Shown here: positions 6,040 through 9,162 of the stretch, in pieces | Layout of the letters: each line of letters begins with the position of its first letter | Position numbering within the stretch: position 1 is the stretch's first letter | Origin: Candidatus Saccharimonadota bacterium | Lineage (GTDB): Bacteria > Patescibacteriota > Saccharimonadia > Saccharimonadales > SZUA-47 | DNA: 9,162 bases | Direction: 5' to 3' | Assembly: GCA_003231925.1 (NCBI GenBank) | Contig: QIKK01000033.1 | Location: 1-9,162 of the forward strand | Translations under genes and position numbers: made by a program | Notes under the pieces: model-generated | Databases searched by the model: none | Told to the model about the DNA's origin: nothing | Seen by the model: only the letters and a program-made list of their open reading frames with translations

Positions 6040-6060
6040 AACAAACCCAGATAAGCTGGG
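6040..6060 (-). terminator. Terminator of tRNA-Ser(CGA)
   Basis: On the minus strand CCCAG-CTTAT-CTGGG (6060-6046) is followed by TTTGTTGTTTTG, a classical stem plus U-rich run, 10 nt after the encoded CCA. Confidence 0.7.
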
Positions 6061-6070
6061 ATTATCATTT

Positions 6071-6162
6071 TGGCGGAAGAGGTGGGATTCGAACCCACGG
6101 TACCAATTGCTTGGTACAACGCTTTTCGAGAGCGTCCAATTCAACCACTCTTGCACTCTTCC
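6071..6162 (-). tRNA. tRNA-Ser(CGA) with encoded CCA
   Basis: On the minus strand, acceptor GGAAGAG (6162-6156) pairs with CTCTTCC (6081-6075), with G discriminator and CCA (6073-6071). The anticodon arm ACGCT-CTCGAAA-AGCGT has anticodon CGA (6128-6126). A full long variable arm (GTACCAA-GCAA-TTGGTAC) and the T arm GTGGG-TTCGAAT-CCCAC follow. It reads UCG. Confidence 0.95.
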
Positions 6163-6173
6163 GCGCTAGTTTA

Positions 6174-6179
6174 AGTATA
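6174..6179 (-). promoter_or_regulatory. -10 box of tRNA-Ser(CGA)
   Basis: TATACT on the minus strand ends 11 nt before the tRNA 5' end, the same distance as for the UGA-anticodon tRNA. The -35 is uncertain (TTATAC or TATTAT). It shares the AT-rich 55-bp divergent region with the HIT gene promoter. Confidence 0.45.
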
Positions 6180-6209
6180 TTACAGAATAATGTCGTATAA
6201 TAATATAAT
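6180..6209 (+). promoter_or_regulatory. Promoter of the HIT gene, near-leaderless
   Basis: TTACAG (6180-6185), 18-nt spacer and perfect TATAAT (6204-6209). The start codon follows 8 nt later, so the transcript would begin at or next to the ATG. A second TATAAT at 6196-6201 could give a leader of about 10 nt. No Shine-Dalgarno is present. Confidence 0.55.
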
Positions 6210-6217
6210 AACTGTAG

Positions 6218-6616
6218 ATGAAGAAAAGTATCTTTACACAGATTATTAACGGTCAAATTCCCTGCCATAAAGTCTACGAAGACAGTAAAACCTTTGTCTT
6301 TATGGATATTAATCCAATTCAGCCAGGAATGGTCTTGGTTGTCCCAAAACTTCAAATAGAAAACTACGAAGATTTACCCCAAGAGGACCTCACTGCCCTA
6401 TTCATCACTTGTCAGAAAATTAGTAGAGCTCAAAGAAAAATTTTCCCTGATAAAAAGAAGATGTCTATGCAAATTGAGGGGCTAGATGTACCCCATGTAC
6501 ACGTTAAACTGTTTCCTATAAATTCTGCCGCTGAATTTCATGCTAGGATGCCTACCAGCCCTCCTAATCATGACGAACTTGCCAAGATTGCCGATAAACT
6601 ACAGACCGCACTGTAG
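6218..6616 (+). CDS. HIT-family (histidine triad) protein, divergent active site
   Basis: 132 residues, slightly longer than typical bacterial HIT proteins. The family core is clear: IFTQIINGQIPCHKVYED (5-22), FMDINPIQPG (28-37), VLVVPK (39-44) and the C-terminal HVHVKLFP (93-100). HIT proteins are nucleotide hydrolases or transferases acting on AMP- or phosphoramidate-linked substrates through the middle histidine of H-x-H-x-H. Here the motif is H93-V-H95-V-K97, so the predicted nucleophile H95 is kept but the third His is Lys. The two His residues usual in PGHxLVxPKxH are also changed (M38, Q46). Catalysis is therefore possible but may differ. The gene is single, divergent from tRNA-Ser(CGA), and appears leaderless. 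Confidence 0.88.
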   Translation: MKKSIFTQIINGQIPCHKVYEDSKTFVFMDINPIQPGMVLVVPKLQIENYEDLPQEDLTALFITCQKISRAQRKIFPDKKKMSMQIEGLDVPHVHVKLFPINSAAEFHARMPTSPPNHDELAKIADKLQTAL

Positions 6617-6619
6617 CCC

Positions 6620-6634
6620 CCATTATGCCAATGG
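6620..6634 (+). terminator. Weak hairpin after the HIT gene
   Basis: CCATT (6620-6624)/AATGG (6630-6634) with a 5-nt loop, 4 bp after the stop, followed by only a short TT. It is a possible but weak terminator. Confidence 0.3.
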
Positions 6635-6703
6635 TTAAAACTCCTCAACTTCTATTTTTACTAGCCATTTAATGCTATTTCTGTAGATAAAATATAGCTC
6701 AAC

Positions 6704-6722
6704 TGGTATTATAGTGCCTATA
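6704..6722 (+). promoter_or_regulatory. Extended -10 at a leaderless start
   Basis: TGGTATTAT (6704-6712), or the overlapping TATAGT (6710-6715), lies 6-9 nt before ATG 6722. Either would start transcription at or within a few bases of the start codon. No Shine-Dalgarno is seen. Confidence 0.45.
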
Positions 6723-7582
6723 TGGGTGAGATTATAGTTGAGAAGGCTCTGGGTCGGGCAATTCAGTCTGCCAGGCAGGTGGCTGGTTTTACACAACAAG
6801 AGTTGTGCCAAAAAGCTAATATATCCTATTCTACACTTGCCAAAATAGAGCGCGGTGTCATTAGGACCCCTTCTGTTTTTACAGTTCAAAGTATTGCCCA
6901 GGTGTTAAATATCGGTATTGATGAGCTTTTGGGCACAGCTAACAGCACCGAAGCCCCTAATAAAATTAATAAGAAAATTAGTAAATCAGGAGTGTCTTTT
7001 CTGTATTTAGATATCAACGGTTGTTTGGTAAGGTTTTTTCACGGGGCTTTTACGCTACTAGCTAACGATACCGGCATATCTAGCGATGTTATAGAGTCTA
7101 CTTTCTGGCATTACAATGATGCTGTTTGTCGTGGCGAGATGTCGCTGGTTACACTTAACTCTAAGCTTGCCAAGAAGTTTGCGCAAGATTCAGTTGACTG
7201 GAAATATTACTATATGCGGGCTGTAGAACCAATAGAAGAAATGCATGACTTGGTAAAATGGGCAACAAAACATTACAAGGTTGGTTTGTTATCAAATATA
7301 ATGCCAGGTTTTATAGATGAAATGATCCAGAACGGCATTCTCCCGAATATAAAATATGATACAATTATTGATTCTTCACAAGTTGGCCTTATTAAGCCAG
7401 AGCGTGAAATATATGAAATTGCTGAAAATAAGGCTAATGTGCCATCTGAACAGATCCTGTTTGTAGACGATAGTAGTACTAATTTGATGAGTGCCGAGAG
7501 ATTAGGCTGGAAAGTTCTCTCTTTTGACGATTATCAACCAGCAGAATCTGCTAAGAAAATAAGATCAGCTCTTAATTTTTGA
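6722..7582 (+). CDS. XRE helix-turn-helix regulator fused to a HAD-like domain
   Basis: 286 residues. Residues 7-70 form an XRE/HTH_3 DNA-binding domain (FTQQELCQKANISYSTLAKIERG is the helix-turn-helix core). After a Lys/Asn-rich linker (about 72-89), residues 91-286 form a haloacid-dehalogenase-like domain. Motif I is YLDINGCLV with D97 as nucleophile but N99 where the general acid/base Asp is expected. Motif II is LLSN (S191), motif III is GLIKPE (K225) and motif IV is ILFVDDS (D249, D250). A full HAD core with only the second motif I Asp changed suggests weakened or lost phosphatase turnover, perhaps a ligand- or phosphate-sensing role feeding the DNA-binding domain (inference). It is monocistronic with a leaderless-type promoter, and its stop lies 3 bp from that of valS on the other strand. 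Confidence 0.88.
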   Translation: MGEIIVEKALGRAIQSARQVAGFTQQELCQKANISYSTLAKIERGVIRTPSVFTVQSIAQVLNIGIDELLGTANSTEAPNKINKKISKSGVSFLYLDINGCLVRFFHGAFTLLANDTGISSDVIESTFWHYNDAVCRGEMSLVTLNSKLAKKFAQDSVDWKYYYMRAVEPIEEMHDLVKWATKHYKVGLLSNIMPGFIDEMIQNGILPNIKYDTIIDSSQVGLIKPEREIYEIAENKANVPSEQILFVDDSSTNLMSAERLGWKVLSFDDYQPAESAKKIRSALNF

Positions 7583-7585
7583 TTG

Positions 7586-9162
7586 TTAGCCTAGTTCTTT
7601 AAACCGTTTTATTTCTTGACGAATATTTTCTATTAGTTCTTCCTTTTCTGAGAGTTGATTTTTTGTTTCTTCAACTACCTCTTTTGGTGCACGTTTGACG
7701 TAAGTACGATTATCCAGACGCTTTTTATAGCCCTCGAGCTTATTTTCAGCCCGTTGGAGCCGTTTTTCTAGCTTAGTAAGGTATGACATGGCTGTTTCAC
7801 GGTCAACGTCCAGCCAGCAGTTGTATTTAGTTGTAACTAAATGCAAGCCTTTACCGTCATTAACCTCGTGGACATTTTCTATGCCAGCTAAGCCCATAAT
7901 TAATGGACCGTGATTTTTAAGAAACTGTACGTTATTAAAATACAGTGACGTTCTTCTTAGTTTTAAAGAGGTAATTAGGGTTCTAGTTTCTGTTACTATG
8001 GTTTTTATTTCTTCAAATTCTTGAACTTTTTTACTGTCGGTTGCTTTTATGGTAGGCCAAAGTTTTGTTATCAGCAGGCTGTCGCCGTTCCAGCCGAGGG
8101 TTTGCCAAATTGTCTCTGTTACAAATGGTGCAAATGGGTGTGAAAGTTTTAAGATAGATTCCAGCCCGAACCTTAGTAAAGTAGGGTTTATTTCTTGCTT
8201 GGAGGCCTCAATATACCAATCGGCAAAATCATGCCACACAAAACGGTATACAAGCTCATAGGCTTCACTAATTTTGTAATTATCCATTAATCTGCAGGTA
8301 GTACTAATTGTATGTTGTAATTTACTCAACATCCAATGATCAGCAGGTGTTACTGGCTGTTGTTCTGGCTTACCTGGCTTTTCATCCAGCATACTCTCTA
8401 CAAATCTTGCAATATTCCAGAGCTTGTTGGCAAAGTTACGCCCTGCAATTATTTTGTCAGGTGCATATGCAGTACTATCACCGGGGCTCCTGCCGACTAT
8501 CATGCCCATCCTTAAAGCATCAGAGCCGTATTTTTTTATTATATTATGAGGGTTAATAACATTTCCAAGGCTCTTGCTCATCTTTTTGCCGTCTTCTGCT
8601 CTAACCATACCATGCAGGTAGACTTCATTAAACGGAATCTCCCCTGTTACATACAGACTTAGACCTATCATTCTTGAAACCCACTGATATAAAATATCGG
8701 TACCAGTCTCCATTAAGGTTGTTGGGAAAAATCGTTTATAATCGGCAGAATCTGGATAACCAAGTGTGACAAACGGCCAGAGGCCACTAGAAAACCAAGT
8801 ATCAAATACATCTGGGTCTCGGTGGTAAGTTTTTTTATCTTTCTCTAGTGTTTCATTTTCTACTCGTTCATCAAAAATCCACTCATCTGGATCATCTACG
8901 TTTTGAAATGCTGGTATCGGAATACCCCAAGCAATTTGTCTACTTATGTTCCAATCGTGTACGTTTTTTAAGTATAAAATGGTCTGTTTACGCTTAGATT
9001 CTGGATAGAACTTGATTTTATTATCCTGTAGCGCCTCTATAGCAGGGGCAGTTAGTTTTTTCATATTTATAAACCATTGATCAAGCAACATTGGCTCAAT
9101 CACCGTTCCGCATTTATAACAAACCCCTACTCTGTTTTTATATTTTTCGTCCACCTTCTCTA
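7586..9162 (-). CDS. valS: Valyl-tRNA synthetase, C-terminal part (cut by window edge)
   Basis: About 524 codons are visible and the frame stays open to base 9162; the GTG at 9154-9152 is internal, not a start. ValS charges tRNA-Val in the cytoplasm. In protein order: a CYKCGTVIEPMLLDQWF segment with its CxxC pair, ISRQIAWGIPIPAF of the class I catalytic core, DTWFSSGLWPF, GTDILYQWVSRMI, and the signature KMSKS loop (8584-8570, DGKKMSKSLGN). These are followed by the anticodon-binding helical domain (DHWMLSKLQ to about FAPFVTETIWQTLGW) and the C-terminal coiled-coil tRNA-binding arm (about the last 75 residues, Lys/Glu-rich). The coiled coil and the CxxC-EPMLLDQWF form point to ValRS rather than IleRS or LeuRS. 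The HIGH motif and most of the editing domain lie outside the window. The 3' end converges on the XRE-HAD gene with no terminator between. Confidence 0.95.
   Translation of the reverse strand, partial: EKVDEKYKNRVGVCYKCGTVIEPMLLDQWFINMKKLTAPAIEALQDNKIKFYPESKRKQTILYLKNVHDWNISRQIAWGIPIPAFQNVDDPDEWIFDERVENETLEKDKKTYHRDPDVFDTWFSSGLWPFVTLGYPDSADYKRFFPTTLMETGTDILYQWVSRMIGLSLYVTGEIPFNEVYLHGMVRAEDGKKMSKSLGNVINPHNIIKKYGSDALRMGMIVGRSPGDSTAYAPDKIIAGRNFANKLWNIARFVESMLDEKPGKPEQQPVTPADHWMLSKLQHTISTTCRLMDNYKISEAYELVYRFVWHDFADWYIEASKQEINPTLLRFGLESILKLSHPFAPFVTETIWQTLGWNGDSLLITKLWPTIKATDSKKVQEFEEIKTIVTETRTLITSLKLRRTSLYFNNVQFLKNHGPLIMGLAGIENVHEVNDGKGLHLVTTKYNCWLDVDRETAMSYLTKLEKRLQRAENKLEGYKKRLDNRTYVKRAPKEVVEETKNQLSEKEELIENIRQEIKRFKELG

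Noticed and set aside
5978..6355. Open frames over tRNA-Ser(CGA), including ones reading RWDSNPR and GGRGGIRTHG
   Set aside because: These are translations across or antisense to a serine tRNA gene, a well-known source of spurious proteins; the tRNA fold is complete.
8049..8556. Plus-strand open frames opposite valS
   Set aside because: Antisense to conserved synthetase sequence, no domain or start signals.
9152..9154. GTG as the start of valS
   Set aside because: The frame remains open to the window edge and the protein would lack the HIGH motif and editing domain; it is an internal valine codon.

Overview
The window most likely comes from a member of Candidatus Saccharibacteria (TM7) or a close Patescibacteria/CPR relative. 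This is inferred from a tandem array of small two-helix pilin-like (VirB2/T4SS_pilin-type) proteins, AT-rich compact gene packing, small divergent versions of housekeeping proteins, and standard stop use. UGA ends several genes (stops at 525-527, 1007-1009 and 7580-7582), so this is not a UGA-recoding CPR lineage. No 16S gene or phylogenetic marker search was available to confirm it.

Left part (1-2000): five consecutive + strand genes for pilin-like proteins. The first is cut by the window edge. The second, third and fourth are joined by ATGA stop/start overlaps or near-contact. The fifth has its own promoter and ends at a hairpin terminator shared with the convergent gene. Three of the five have a signal peptide and a short exported segment with exactly two cysteines.

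Middle (2017-5437): an Hsp20 small heat-shock protein (-), a divergent ComF-type phosphoribosyltransferase (+, DNA-uptake family), a tRNA-Ser(GCU), and a two-gene unit of membrane proteins of unknown function (+).

Non-coding cluster (3401-3660 and 5467-6162): tRNA-Ser(GCU) on + and tRNA-Arg(GCG), tRNA-Ser(UGA) and tRNA-Ser(CGA) on -. Each of the three serine-type tRNAs is followed at its 3' side by a hairpin and then a copy of a repeated, foldable element. Two of the copies are closed by a second copy of the tRNA 3' end. The UGA-anticodon tRNA has only a 3-nt variable region where serine tRNAs normally have a long arm. This tRNA/repeat cluster is the most unusual part of the window.

Right part (6218-9162): a divergent HIT-family protein (+), an XRE helix-turn-helix fused to a HAD-like domain with an altered catalytic motif (+), and the C-terminal part of valyl-tRNA synthetase (-), cut by the window edge. 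The last two converge with only 3 bp between their stops. Several single + strand genes have a -10 box placed so that the transcript would start at or next to the start codon (leaderless), while the pilin genes and hsp20 have Shine-Dalgarno sites.
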